From Gautieria morchelliformis (Eukaryota > Basidiomycota > Agaricomycetes > Gomphales > Gomphaceae): 64,000 bases of DNA. Below the pieces are notes generated by a model. That model had not been told where the DNA came from and searched no databases. It saw only the letters and a program-made list of their open reading frames with translations. Both the position numbers and the translations under genes were made by a program. Shown piece after piece: positions 46,501-57,888 of this stretch (position 1 is the first letter of the stretch; every line of letters begins with the position of its first letter). The stretch is taken from NCBI GenBank assembly GCA_015179125.1, contig WHVA01000091.1, positions 214,068-278,067 of the forward strand, read 5' to 3'.

Positions 46501-47703
46501 GGAGTACTGGGTGACGATGCCAACATATACATGGAACAGCCAATGGGATACCATCAGGGAGGAAAGGACTGGGTATGCAAATTAAAGAAAGGACTCTATG
46601 GCCTCAAGCAGAGCGGAAGATTATGGTATGAGCGACTAGGAGCAGCACTAGAAAGCATAGGCTTCAGACGCCTCCAGTCCGACCCAAGTGTTTACATCTG
46701 GACAAGCGATACCACAAAAGTTGACATCCCCGTCTTTGTTGATGACTTAACTCTAGTTTCAAACTCCAAACAGGATCTTGACCGAATAAAGAACGAGCTC
46801 GCCAAGATGTTCAAGTTGAAGGACCTAGGAGCAACGACATTGCTGCTGGGAGTGGAAGTAAATTATGACCGCTCAAAAAGGATACTGAAATTATCGCAGA
46901 AACAATACATAAAAGATGTCCTAGAATGATTCCACATGACGGAGTGTCGCCCAGTCTCAACGCCAATGACTCCTGGCCTAAACTTAAGCTCAGCGATGGG
47001 TCCATTGACCCCAGAAGAGATAGAAGAAATGCGAAACACACCATATCTAAACGCGGTCGGTGCATTAAACTACCTCGCAATAGCAACTCGCCCCGACATC
47101 GCATACACCGTTGGGTGTCTCACTCGATTCAACTCGAACCCTGGCCCTGTACATTGGGCTGCCGTGAAACACCTCCTACGGTACTTGAAAGGAACCATAG
47201 ATCTCGAACTCACCTTCGCCCCCAGCAACTCGACTGAGTCATTCCAGACGTGGACAGACGCCGACCACAGGGGGAATCCAGATAACGGCAGATCAACCTC
47301 TGGATTCCTTACAAAAATCGGGACAGGAGCCATCAGTTGGGCCAGCAAGCTACAAAACATTGTCACCCTCTCCACAATGGAAGCAGAGTTTGTAGCAGCA
47401 ACCCTGGCCGGAACTGAAATTATGTGGCTACAGAATTTGTTCGATGAACTTGATTCGAAGATCGAAAAACCGTCCTGCCTTTACATAGACAACCAGTCCG
47501 CCCTATCCGTAGCGAAGAATCCGGAGCACCATGGCCGTATGAAACACCTCGACCTTCGATTCTTCTGGTTACGGGAAAAGGTTGCACATAAAATAATCCA
47601 AGTGACATACGTACCCACGAAGGATATGCCTGCGGACCTCCTAACAAAAGCACTGCCCAGCGAAGCGATGGAGCGGCATAGGCATGCCATGGGACTTTTC
47701 TAA
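43528..47703 (+). pseudogene. Copia Gag-Pol polyprotein, two frameshifts and one stop
   Basis: Order of domains: Gag (43528-44200), zinc knuckle CTACKRQGHSAEQC (about 44185), protease WNTDTGATSHM (about 44400), GAG-pre-integrase (LWHQHLAHIG), and integrase with D-D-E in VVSDVHGP, FRDDKGGEY and TPQQNRISERTN (about 45005-45310). RT follows (YTQQPGIDYDEVFTP, YGLKQSGRLWY, FVDDLTLVS, 46260-46750). RNase H then has WTDADHRG, YIDNQSA and ADLLTKALP (47250-47660). Lesions: a 1 nt loss near 44540 (TAATAAATG replaces an Ile-Ile-Asn reading), a shift at a C10 homopolymer near 45853, and TGA at 46927-46929 where relatives have Arg (LERFHM, CGA to TGA). Copia normally reads gag and pol in one frame. The rest is well preserved, so loss was recent. 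Confidence 0.92.
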
Positions 47704-47731
47704 CTGGGAGATTGCCTTCGTCAGGGGGGCG

Positions 47732-47888
47732 TGTCATTATCTGTCGATTAGTCAGCTCCCAGTAGCTACATAGCGGCTGAGTTCAAAGATGAACCATCTT
47801 CGAACTCAGGTACGTGCACGTTATTATTCTATGTAGGAGATAATATAAGACTCACTCGTTGGTTCCATCTTCGAACTCAGTTCTAACA
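47732..47888 (+). repeat. Copia 3' LTR (157 bp)
   Basis: TGTCATTATCTG..TTCTAACA. Preceded by the polypurine tract TCAGGGGGGCG. Confidence 0.92.
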
Positions 47889-47978
47889 AAGGGGTCTTGT
47901 GACGCGTGACTGAACCTATGGTCGTAATGGTACAGTATTACAGGACTATTTTCTCATAGCAACCTTTTCTCTACTACG

Positions 47979-48555
47979 CTGGCCAGAAGTCTACACTTGA
48001 AATTTCGAATTCCACTAAAACTAGACGCTATGGCACCAAAGGAGCATCAACAACCTCTTACCGTACCATTCCTGCAAGTCACGTGATCGACCCTTTGAGT
48101 GATCTTAAGGGGTATTGTATACGTCATTTTGTGAATTTTATTTGGCCGACGATGACGAGTCATGCACGGCAACTCCGCATGATTAGTAAAGGTTTCTCAG
48201 GGCATATTCAAGTCCGAATGTACGCTTGGGTACACATCACATGACTTCGACACTCACCGTGAGAAAAATGTACTAATCATGCGGAGTTGCTTGTTGTTGG
48301 CAACTCAATAAAAGTCACGAAAAATGAATTCTGCAGTATTTTAGAATTTGGGATCAGTCATGGGAACTAGATACATCACTCCAGCCAAAAACGTAATATT
48401 TTATCTTCCTAATGCCTGGTAATCACCTATTTACTGAAGGGGTGATCACGTGACTGACAGGAATGGCCCTTGTTAAGAGGTTGTTGATGCTTTGGTGCCA
48501 TGGCGTCTAGTTTTTGCCTTGGAATTTGAAATTTGAAGCGTGAACTTCTGGCCAG
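47979..48555. mobile_element. Foldback element with long imperfect arms
   Basis: Starts CTGGCCAGAAG and ends with its inverse (48545-48555). The arms match inward over about 100 bp (for example CATCAACAACCTCTTA near 48048 and its inverse near 48478). A second inner inverted pair CAACTCCGCATGATTAGTA lies at about 48171 and inverted at about 48271. No ORF was seen and no target duplication was resolved. Confidence 0.7.
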
Positions 48556-48884
48556 CCGTATGTATACCCTATTACACTGATTCCGTGTATCCTATGTGTC
48601 TCCAGTTACTTCGTAGTTTGGATACTGTATCATAAATATTCTCGTTACGTATTTGAATATTTGGAGCTTAACCCTGCAACTTTAAATTTTGAACATACTG
48701 TATTCCAAGTGTGTCACCAGTACCTACAGACATTTACAGCTATGCACAAGGCCTAATTCTAGCCGATTTCCACTGGGGGCCATATCCCGTAGCGACTAAG
48801 CGCAGCTGGATTGCCATTTACGCTCATCAAGGAACAACTGTCGAACATTTCAGGGTTTCGTACCACATAGTACACCTCAGCATT
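48556..48884. other. Spacer without recognised features
   Basis: AT-rich sequence with nothing recognised. It borders repeat copy C. Confidence 0.4.
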
Positions 48885-51075
48885 GGTTCTTGGCGCTAAT
48901 TGCGATTTTTGACGCGTGGCTTGAACACGAAATAAATGTGTGGCTCCCTGGCAACTCCGGACGTAGAGTGCATTGCGATCACATCTGCCTTGGCATCAGC
49001 CAAAACACTAGTTCGTTGATGTCCTCTGCTTTGGGATCAGCTTCGGATCAGCCAGAATACGAGTTCGACACAATAAATAACATTGTCTCGCCCAGACCCT
49101 CTTGCTCAGGACCCACTCGTTCCACAGCTTAATCCCCTCAATCCTGCACATGTCCCAAGCATCTGCGCTTATCAGTGCTCTCTCACAGCTTCAGAAAACG
49201 AACCTCTCGACAGGTATCGGTCAACGCTGTATTTTTTATCATCCACACTGAGTCGATTTTGTTGGAACAGCTGCAGCTACTGCTTGGCTAACCTATGAAA
49301 TATTAATCACTCTTGGACAAGAGGTGTGACACAAGATCATGCTTTATTACAAAATGAACTTACTCTAAGCCATTTACAGATCAACTATATATGGAAGTAC
49401 GAATACTCAGCGGAAAACGTGACCGCATGAGATTCTCATATCTTTTTGAAGGACACAGTGGTCACCCCCTAAAGTCTTGTATTTGGCTTCTCGCTATTAT
49501 GGATTATTCAATCTAGTGTTAGTCTACCACCATGTGCTTTCAGTCCCCGTAGGCTAACGGCTCAATCGAAAGAGTCAATACTTTTAGTATGTCCATGCTT
49601 GTCGCATATATAATAGGCTAAACCAATTCAAGTGACATTGAGACCGAATTTGTCCGTCAATGTGAGGGCCCCTTATTACTTTACACATATATTTGATACT
49701 CACAATATCCAGGTGTGCGTAATGTCGATTTCTGCCTCAGTAGCGACACCTCATACCTCCCACAGATGTGCAGCTTGGGGTTGGTTTGATGCATTGTAAT
49801 TTTGTAAAGAAATGACAACGAGTCTTTACGCTAATACCGCATACAGCAGTGGCGTTGTATTCTTTACGACAACTGTCAATTTCATACTTCTGTTGCGCAT
49901 CCATGCTCTGTACGGTCGAAATAAAACCGGTGAGTGGGGCCTAGCCTTTGGTGTCTTCGCCCTAGTATTTATGACGATCACTAGTTCTCATTTTTCTCTT
50001 AACCATATATTGTGGCAAGTGCTTCGCATTATCCACGAGAAGCCTCTGTTGACGGATACTACACAGGAGAATTTGTGGTGCGACTGGGCCATTCTATCTC
50101 TCTGTGTTGTCTTCCAACAACATTACTCCTACATCTAGACCGAGGTCATCGGTGTAGCTCTCACAATTAGGCAAATACATTTCATCCCAATACCGCCCAA
50201 CGTACCATTACTTGGTTGTTTGAGCGCCGACCACCCACCTCGGCTGACATTGATATCATGGTAAGCACGTATTCCTACTTTGTCTTTATCTGCACTGAGT
50301 ATCAGAGTAGGGTTCCCTGCCTCGTCGTTGCTTGTAAGCCTGGTTCCCTCCCACAAGTTCTTTCCCCTCCATTGAGTAAGATATGTTAAGGCGTGTTCTT
50401 CTTCATGACCCTTTACAAATTCTACACTTTTATCCGGGAAGAGTTCAGTGATTCAGGTGTAATATTTCCATGGGAAGGCAGATCACTGGCTCCAGTTACT
50501 TCGCTGTTGCTCAGGGATGGGGCATTGTTTTTTGCAATGTAAGTTTGGTATGTCAGGCCATTAAGAAACAGTGTCTGAACATCATTACCCTTTCTCCAGG
50601 ATGTTTGGGAAGCATGAGCTCATGGCCGGGGTGATAGATACTTCCTGATCATCGACTCCTATGTCCTTTAGCCGTTATTTTATTGAACACTCTCTTCAAC
50701 GTGCTCGTGAAATCAGGGCCATTAATATCCGTCGGATCCCCGTGCGTCCCACTCTGATACACGTCAATATTTATCCCGGTATTTAGACATGTCTGCAGCT
50801 GGTTGATGGCTACGTACTCTTTGGCCGTGAGTCCTGAGTTTCTGCTGCCTGGATATCTAGTATTCTGAGCCCATCATTTGCTAGGGATCTCGTCTAATCC
50901 TCAACCTGAGATCTGCATCAGGGAGGGTGGACATTATGGCCAGCTCCCATATGGTGTTGACTCAGCCTGTCAGCCCAAGGGACCCCGTATTCGCTCAAGC
51001 CGGGCAGGACAGTGCACCTTCTGTAGTTACTACCACCGCGTGAAACCAGGAGATAACGGGTTTCAAATTATTATT
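48885..51075 (-). repeat. Dispersed segment, copy C (inverted and shorter)
   Basis: Reverse complement of the right 2.2 kb of copies A and B, ending at the AATAATAATAATTTGGAACC block. It lacks the left 400 bp of copy A. Confidence 0.78.
49150..50138 (+). pseudogene. DUF6533-type membrane protein, broken copy C
   Basis: Exon 1 is 49150-49213 (MSQASALISALSQ..LST). Exon 2 is 49271-49323 (AAATAWLTYEILITLGQE). Exon 3 starts at 49380 (INYIWKYEYSAENV) and meets TGA at 49428-49430, where copy B reads on. The downstream TM exon is 49812-49930 (LLLRIHALYGRNK). The structure matches copies A and B. The stop and the missing C-terminus make it a pseudogene. Confidence 0.55.
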
Positions 51076-51318
51076 ATTATTGTAAGGATTAAATATAGAA
51101 TAGTAGGAAGATAGTGAGCTGAGATCCGAAATTTTAGTAATATAGACTATATCTCATATCAAGAATATATAACTTACTAGCATGGGCGTAGGTCAAACAC
51201 ACCCAGCTAAATAAAATGCATCATGTGAAATATATCCTCTTTCCTGGCAGCAACCCTGTATTCACTTGAGCTGGGAAGGGCAATGCACCTTCTGTAGTTA
51301 CTATCACAGCTTAAAACC
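51076..51318. repeat. Target region: tandem copy of the repeat edge, left of gypsy 1
   Basis: TAAATATAGAATAGTAGGAAG..TCATGTGAAATATAT recurs at about 57960-58125. The stretch ending AGTTACTATCACAGCTTAAAACC, once joined to 57894 onward, recreates the edge of repeat copy C (about 50985-51075). The host site was therefore a tandem repeat of about 240 bp into which gypsy 1 inserted. Confidence 0.65.
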
Positions 51319-51713
51319 TGTGAGGGCAACACTAATGACGAAGCCACAACCAAAGATACTCAAGGAGATAAGAGCCGACACTAGGACAATGACCAACTGT
51401 GTAGTGGGTATCCTCAGTTTATAACTCTACCAACGATAGATACATGGGGACTTGCCTGTGTAGTGGGTATCCTCCGAGATCAAGCTGAGGAAACGCCACC
51501 GCACGGGCTACAGTCTTATAGCGCCGGCAAGGCTTACATAATAGGGGAGACGGAAACTTGTAGAAGGTTACGGAAGGTGACAGAATGTGACATGTGACAG
51601 AGTGTGACAGAAGGTGACGGAATGTGATGGAAGGTTATGGAAACTGACGGAAGGTAATGGAAACTCATGGAAGGAAATAGAAACTTGTGGAAGGAAATGC
51701 GTGAACCCTGACA
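51319..51713 (-). repeat. Gypsy 1, 3' LTR
   Basis: 395 bp. The adjoining polypurine tract (minus strand AGAGGGGGGTGA, 51714-51725) marks the 3' side. Confidence 0.95.
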
Positions 51714-52427
51714 TCACCCCCCTCTCAATGCTTGTCGTCCCGACAAGCACAGCTGCCACCTAGCCCTCAACATCCACCGAGACATCGTTTCCAAGTATGC
51801 CACAGGCGGGACCACCATCTCTCCTGGCCCTTCCCTTCCTGGTAACGCAGGTCAATGATGAGCTCAGGGGGATTGGGGTCCATGGGCAAGTGCGGTCCTT
51901 GGAACCTTGCTCGACGTATTCGCTCTCCTGCCATGTTAGGGAAACGCCGCCCCACCCAGCCTTCGAAAGTGTAGGGGGTTCCACAAGGGGGGGTTCCATC
52001 GTTGAGGAAGACAGGGTCGCCGACGTAGTACGTGTTCTCTCGTCTGTGTCGGGGTCTGAGGAATGCGAGTGCAGGGCGAGTGGGCGCCTGACTCTCCGCT
52101 GGTGTGAGGTCCTCAGAGCTGACAGACCACTTTGAAGACCATGCGACGTCGAGATCATGGCAGTCAAGCATCCTTTGTAGCTTGGCTTCACTGGCTGCTC
52201 TGGATGACGAGAAGCCGGAGAAGTGCAGGAGAGTGGGATCGACACGTGACATGTTTGGCAGGTCAGAGAGGTTTTGGGTGAAGCTGGGGAGGGCAACAAG
52301 CTCAATGGCGGGCGAGGACATGGTTGATGGATGTGGTGGGGTCGATGCAGTGGAAGTGCGCTGTCACAGGTGGAGAGGGGATATATAGCTTATCGGAATG
52401 AATTGGTTAGGCGGAGGCCGATATCGC

Positions 52428-55400
52428 TTATCTTTGGGGTTCTGGACCCTTGACATCATAAGTAGAAGCCCTGCCTGCTGTCCAGTCGAAGAGAGTTTGC
52501 CTGGAAGGTTCTGTGAAGTTCTGAAATCTCTGGAAGGGGAGGGACATATATGTGGCTGCTGAGATACGCTGAGGTGCCTCTGGGTGCTGCCGGTGAAATT
52601 CTCTAACGAGTCGCTTTGCCCCAGAGACATCTTTCGCTGGTAGCCAGAGATCGTCGGCAGCTCCATAGCCCTTCCAGCGCACGAGATACTCCAACCTTCC
52701 ACGGAACATCCTGCTGTCTAGAATCCTTTCAACTTCATATTCTTCGGCTCCATCCCGTATGACGGGGGGGGTGGTGGAGGGGCATGACGTTCAAGGATTG
52801 GGTCATCTTCATATGGCCGAAGCAGGACGACAGAGAACACTGGATGTGTGCGACCAAAGGATGTAGGAAGATTTAGACCATAGGCATTTCGTGAGACCAC
52901 CTTATTAACAGTGTAGGGGCCTAGCCACTTGTGGTCTAGCTTCTTCATTGGGCGAGTGGTTGTGATGTTTTGTGCATTGAGCCAGACCTTGTCACCAAGC
53001 TTATAAACTGGGGCTGCTTTATGGTGCACGTCATAGAAGCGTGCCATGTCCTCTGCTGCCTTGGACAGGGCCGAACGAGCTTCTCTTGTGGCCGCTTCCA
53101 TCCGTGTTGTGAACTCATCCAGGGCCTCGAGTCGAGTTTCCCGGACTGGTTCCAGTCCCAGCCTTGGATGTTGGCCACTGTCCAACATGAAGGGTGTAGT
53201 CTGGGTTGAGGCATGGATTCGGTTGTTATAGGCAAACTCGGCCAAGGATATCCATTCAAACCAATCATCCTGACGCTGGTTGACGAATAGTCGAAGGTAT
53301 TGCTCAATCTCCTGATTAACCCTTTCAGTCTGTCCATCAGTTTGGGGGTGATAAGCAGTAGAGGCAGCGACTTTGACACCAAGAAGTTTGTTCAGTTCAC
53401 GCATGAACTGGGAGATGAACTGTGTGCCTCGATCACTGATGATTTCTTCAGGGAGCCCATGAAGTTTCCAAACATGATCACGGAAGAGTCAGGCAACTCC
53501 CACCGAAGTTACATCTGAAGTGGTGGGAATGACATGTGCACGCTTTGAGAGGCGATCGACGACAACAAGGAGCCATGACTGGTAGGCAGTTCTACGATCA
53601 AGTCAACAGACATAACCTGCCATCTACGGTCTGGGATAGGGTTTGGTAGAAGCTTGCCAATGGGAGAAGCAGGGAAGGTTTTTGTCCGGTTGCACAGGTC
53701 ACAGGCCTTCACGTATTTTGCAATGTAACGTCCCATCCCAGGCCACCAGTAACTCCGAGCAACTAGTTCAGTGGTTCTCCAACGACCAGGGTGACCGGTG
53801 AGAGGCATGTCATGGTGCGCTTTCACTATGTCATGTCGTAGTTTTGCATCAAGCGGCACGTACACTTTGTTGTGATAGAGGACAAGCCCATCCTGTTCAG
53901 ACCACTCTTCTCCTCGTAAATTTCCAGAGGAGCCCAGTTCTTTGAGAGCCTTGACAACCTTTTCATCCCAGTCTACACAGTTCCTTACTCGATTGAGGAA
54001 AGCATCACCTTCACCTGGGACTAACTGTGCACCAGCCTCTGGAGGATTCACCTTGATGTGGAACAAGTCAGGGGTAAGTAAGACTTGATTTTGGTTGTCT
54101 TCCGCCCCCCGCTTATGATCCACGCGTCGTGAGAGTGCATCAGGCTTGGCTGAATGACGACCAGGACGATGGATCAGCTCAAAATCAAAGCGAGAGAGGT
54201 AGAGTGACCAGCGTGCTTGACGACGGTTCAGGTTTTGTGCAGTGCGGAAGTAGGTGAGATTCTGATGGTCATTGAGAATCTCAATCTTGTGCTTCATTCC
54301 CTCTAAGATGTGGCGCCATTCCTCTAATCCCCGAATCACAGAAAGAAGCTCCTTGTCATGGATGGCATAGTTGCGTTCAGCATCATTGAGGCTTTTGGAG
54401 ACAAACCCCACAGGCCGCCATTTGCCATCATCACATATCTGGGACAGTACTGCTCCTGTGGCATAGGCTGAAGCATCTGTTTCAAGACGGAAGTGTTTGT
54501 CTTGATCAGGGAGGACAAGGATCGGTGTTGAGGTGATGAGGAGTTTGAGCTTGTCGAAGGACATTTGCTCTGGGCCATTTGGATCCCAAGACCATTGGGC
54601 ATCCTGTTTTGTCAACTGGTTGAGGGGCTTTTCAATGTGTGAGAAGTCTTCCACAAATCTACGGTAGAAGTTGATGAAACCAAGGAATGATTTGACTTCA
54701 GTGACGTTACGTGGTATTGGCCAGTCCCGCACCCCTGCAACCTTGACTGGGTCCATGGCAACCTGTCCTTGAGAGAGGATGAGGCCGAGATACTCCACCT
54801 CTAGTTGCTCAAATAGGCATTTTTCAGGTTTGAGGTACAGGTTGTTGGCCCGGAGGATTTCAAGGACACGTCGTACAATCCTACGATGTTCTTCAAGCGA
54901 CTCTGTGAAGATGAGAATGTCGTCCATGAACACCACCACAACCCCTACATCGATGAGACTCTTGAAGATGTCATTCATCATCGTCTGGAAGGTTGCTGGG
55001 CTGTTCGTGAGTCCAAAGAACATGACTAGAGGTTCATACAGGCCCCTATTGTCCGAAAGGCTGCCTTCCACTCATCTCCCTCTTTTATGCGTACATTATT
55101 ATATCCCCAGCGAATGTCAAGCTTTGTGAAGTATTTAGCCCTTCCAGCAGCAATCTTATTCATGATGTCTGGGACAAGGGGCAAAGGATAGGCATTCTTG
55201 ATTGTTATATCATTGAGCTTCCGGTAGTCTTGCACAAATCTAAGACTGCCGTCCTTTTTCTTCACAAAGAAGACTGGAGATGCCATAGGTGACTTGGAAG
55301 GACGGATATGATGGCTCTTCAGGTTCTCCCCAAGGAAGGTATCCAGTTCCCTTTGCTCAACTGGTGACATTGGGTAAACCTTTGTGCTGAAGGGTTGTGC

Positions 55401-56329
55401 ACCTGGAGTGAGCTCAATTGCATGGTCCCAGGGCTTTCGAGGAGGCAGTTGGTCAAATGACTCCTTAGAAAACACATCCTTGAACTCCTGGTATGGTTTG
55501 GGGACAAGGTCCTCGAAGGATCTGACTGGTGCAGACTTGCTGGCCCGTTCAGCAAGCTGTTGGGAGACAGTCCAGCCTGCGCCAATCATTTCAGGACTCT
55601 CATTCACAAAGATGACAAAGGTCCTGTCTCCTTCCTCAAGTAGGGAGCGGGTGTGCTGTATGGGAACCTCCTCTTGATCTACACTCTCTTCTGGAACAGT
55701 TTCGACTGTGGGCCCTCTGACAACAGGTCTGCCCCCACATGACTTGGGACAGCGTGTCATCTTCACATCTCCTGTACGCCAGTCAACTTCTGGGTTGTGT
55801 TCAACAAGCCATGTGTGACCAAGAATGATGGCAAGTCGTCCAAGGCTCGTGACCGAGAATGTGGCACGTTCCGTATGATCCCCAAAGGTGCAAATGAGGT
55901 CAACTTCTTCCTTGATTGAGCCAGCCTCATTTAGGGTACCATCAATGTTGTAGACGGGGATGGCACGGGGTAGGGGACGGGTCCGAAGTCTGTGTTCCCT
56001 TACAAACTCCACATCGATGAACATCCCTGTAGCACCACTGTCAAGGAGGGAGTCAATTGCAAGTGGATGCCCTGTGTCAACGGAGTGGACCTTGAGAGGT
56101 ACTTTGGTGCATCGGCGGAGGTCAGCAGTACGGACATATAGAGGGACTGGAAGGTTTGCATTAGCAACTGGAGCGATGGGTTGGGTTTTTGGCATGGCTG
56201 GTTTGGTTTCAGTTCGATCAGGGATAGGAGAAGGATGCATCATATCGCCTGTGATCCCTATTGTACATGTTTTGAGAACTGAAAACCGATTCGTCGAGCG
56301 GGGCATGTCTTTCACCGCTGACTGGCCTA
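52428..56329 (-). pseudogene. Gypsy 1 Pol (protease, RT, RNase H, integrase, chromodomain), broken
   Basis: Entered by a -1 frameshift from gag. Protease DSGATGMFID (about 56040). RT with FTKLDIRWGYNN and FMDDILIF (about 55130-54910). RNase H LETDASAYATGAVLSQ (about 54480). Zinc-binding H-H-C-C (HHDMPLTGHPGR..CDLCNRTK, about 53810-53690). Integrase core VDLIVELP..SDRGTQF..YHPQTDGQTERVNQE (53610-53300). Chromodomain EYEVERILDSR..YLVRWKGYG (about 52740-52650). Lesions: a 1 nt deletion near 55045, a frameshift near 53572, TGA near 53490, and a shift in a C8 run near 52763. The order of domains fits a chromovirus. It is inactive as it stands. Confidence 0.93.
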
Positions 56330-57433
56330 AAAACCCTTTCCTTCATCTTGGACAGGGGCTTCCACCTTCTGTTTGCGTTCCTCCATCGCCGCTGCCACAG
56401 ATTTAGAGACAATTGCTGCAATGTCTGCCTCCGTGAGGTTTGCGCAGATTCGTGGCTTGCGAGGTTCAGGACAGTCTGGTGAAATGTGACCAGGTCTCTT
56501 ACAGTTGTAGCAGGTCCGTGTTTCGGTGCGGCGGTGGGATGAGTCAATGTCCATAGGTGTCGCATTACTGGGTGGTGCTGTGACAACAGGAGCCGTAGCA
56601 GGAGTGTGGAGTGGACGGGCAGGGGGAGGGCGATTAGGGACATGAGGTGTCTGTGCCTTCCTGACCTCTAACAGACGGCGATGATTGCGGTCAATCTGAC
56701 AGGCTGCTTCCTTCCAGGCTTTGAGGTTGGATGGAAGAAAGGGCTGGGCGTGGATCTTATCAAGGATACCTGCTGGAAGGCCACGAGCATAGGCATCCTC
56801 GAGTGCCTCATCATTAAAGCCTGTCCTGCCTGCCAGGATCTCAAATTGAGCCGTGTATTCATCTGCCGACATTCCTGACGCCATCCTAAGGTCATGCAGC
56901 TTAGTGCGAGCCGTTCTGGCACGATCTGGGTCACCAAAGGCCTCCTCCACATGTTTAATAAACCCCTCCAGAGTGGATATAGAGGAGGTGCCATCAATGA
57001 CAGCCTGTGTCTCGTTGTGTGCCCATATCTCCGCAGAGCCTCCTGTCATGAAGGAAAGAGCATATAGGATCTTTGTGCGCTCATCTGGGAAGGATGCCGG
57101 CTGGACAGCGATGGACAATCTGATAGACCTGATAAACCCTTCAGTCTCTGCACGGTCTCCATTGAACTTCTCCGGTTCTGCTGCTTTGATAGAGCGAGTA
57201 GATGGAGGGACACTGTGAGGTACTGAGGGCGCAAGGGCTTGAGCAGCAGCAACAGCAGCGTTGGCGGCAGCATTGGCTAAGTGGTCGTGAACGTTAACAA
57301 TCTGACTGTGCAGTTCCTGATTCTGCAGTTGAAGTTGCTGCAGCTGCTGTGCTTGGCTGGAAAGGAGGCCTCGAAGAAATGGCCCATGGTCACCCAGGGA
57401 GTCCCAGTATGCGTCTGGGAGTTGGTCTGCCAT
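56327..57433 (-). CDS. Gypsy 1 Gag (368 residues)
   Basis: Capsid/nucleocapsid protein, start at 57433 (MADQLPDAYW), intact. A Gln/Leu-rich N-terminal coiled stretch (QAQQLQQLQLQNQEL) and an Ala-rich linker lead to a Retrotrans_gag-type domain (about 115-260) and the zinc knuckle CYNCKRPGHISPDC (about 318). It ends AAG GGT TTT TAG, with a slippery site just before the stop. Expected to assemble into cytoplasmic particles with the RNA. Confidence 0.93.
   Translation of the reverse strand: MADQLPDAYWDSLGDHGPFLRGLLSSQAQQLQQLQLQNQELHSQIVNVHDHLANAAANAAVAAAQALAPSVPHSVPPSTRSIKAAEPEKFNGDRAETEGFIRSIRLSIAVQPASFPDERTKILYALSFMTGGSAEIWAHNETQAVIDGTSSISTLEGFIKHVEEAFGDPDRARTARTKLHDLRMASGMSADEYTAQFEILAGRTGFNDEALEDAYARGLPAGILDKIHAQPFLPSNLKAWKEAACQIDRNHRRLLEVRKAQTPHVPNRPPPARPLHTPATAPVVTAPPSNATPMDIDSSHRRTETRTCYNCKRPGHISPDCPEPRKPRICANLTEADIAAIVSKSVAAAMEERKQKVEAPVQDEGKGF
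56330..56336 (-). promoter_or_regulatory. -1 ribosomal frameshift heptamer G GGT TTT before the gag stop
   Basis: In gag frame AAG-GGT-TTT-TAG; the heptamer fits X XXY YYZ exactly and abuts the UAG. Pol lies in the -1 frame and is open from the slip site (FLGQSAVKDMPR). Downstream structure is weak: only a 5 bp AGCGG/CCGCT stem was seen. Confidence 0.7.
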
Positions 57434-57493
57434 AGGCTGAGATGAAGGCTGGTTAAGAAAAGTGTGTGGGGTCGTCCTATGAGCTTGATCTTC

Positions 57494-57888
57494 TGTGAGG
57501 GCAACACGAATGACGAAGCCACAACCAAAGATACTCAAGGAGATAAGAGCCGATACTAGGACAATGACCAACTGTGTAGTGGGTATCCTCAGTTTATAAC
57601 TCTACCAACGATAGATACATGGGGACTTGCCTGTGTAGTGGGTATCCTCAGAGATCAAGCTGAGGAAACGCCACCACACGGGCTACAGTCTTATAGCGCT
57701 GGCAAGGCTTACATAATAGGGGAGACGGAAACTTGTAGAAGGTTACGGAAGGTGACGGAATGTGACATGTGACGGAGTGTGACAGAAGGTGACGGAATGT
57801 GACGGAAGGTTATGGAAACTGACGGAAGGTAACGGAAACTCATGGAAGGAAATAGAAACTTGTGGAAGGAAATGTGTGAACCCTGACA
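57494..57888 (-). repeat. Gypsy 1, 5' LTR
   Basis: 395 bp. Followed (minus strand) by the leader and the gag start at 57433. Confidence 0.95.

Larger units (their letters stand above)
37328..47888 (+). mobile_element. Ty1/copia retrotransposon, TSD AAGGG, 5' LTR split by a MULE
   Basis: Target duplication AAGGG at 37323-37327 and 47889-47893. The 5' LTR is 37328-37366 plus 43348-43480; the 3' LTR is 47732-47888. Removing the 5,972 bp MULE gives an element of about 4.6 kb with primer site, gag, pol and polypurine tract TCAGGGGGGCG (47721-47731). The left LTR has an extra 16 bp relative to the right LTR inside its palindromic GGTTCCATCTTCGAACTCAG repeats. Confidence 0.92.
37085..47935. mobile_element. 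Small TA-flanked MITE split by the copia element
   Basis: A perfect 26 bp inverted repeat (37085-37110 and 47910-47935, starting CTGTACCATTACGACC) flanked by TA on both sides (37083-37084, 47936-47937). Only about 285 bp belong to it: 37085-37327 and 47894-47935. Everything between is the later copia insertion. Confidence 0.7.
51319..57888 (-). mobile_element. Ty3/gypsy chromovirus 1, TSD AAACC
   Basis: A 6,570 bp element with two 395 bp LTRs (51319-51713 and 57494-57888; TGTCAGGG..CCCTCACA in element sense) and 5 bp duplications AAACC (51314-51318 and 57889-57893). Gag, pol and chromodomain lie on the minus strand. The LTRs differ at about ten positions, mostly CpG transitions, so the insertion is fairly recent. 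No TGG-type primer site follows the 5' LTR (GAAGATCAAGCTCATAGG instead). Confidence 0.95.
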
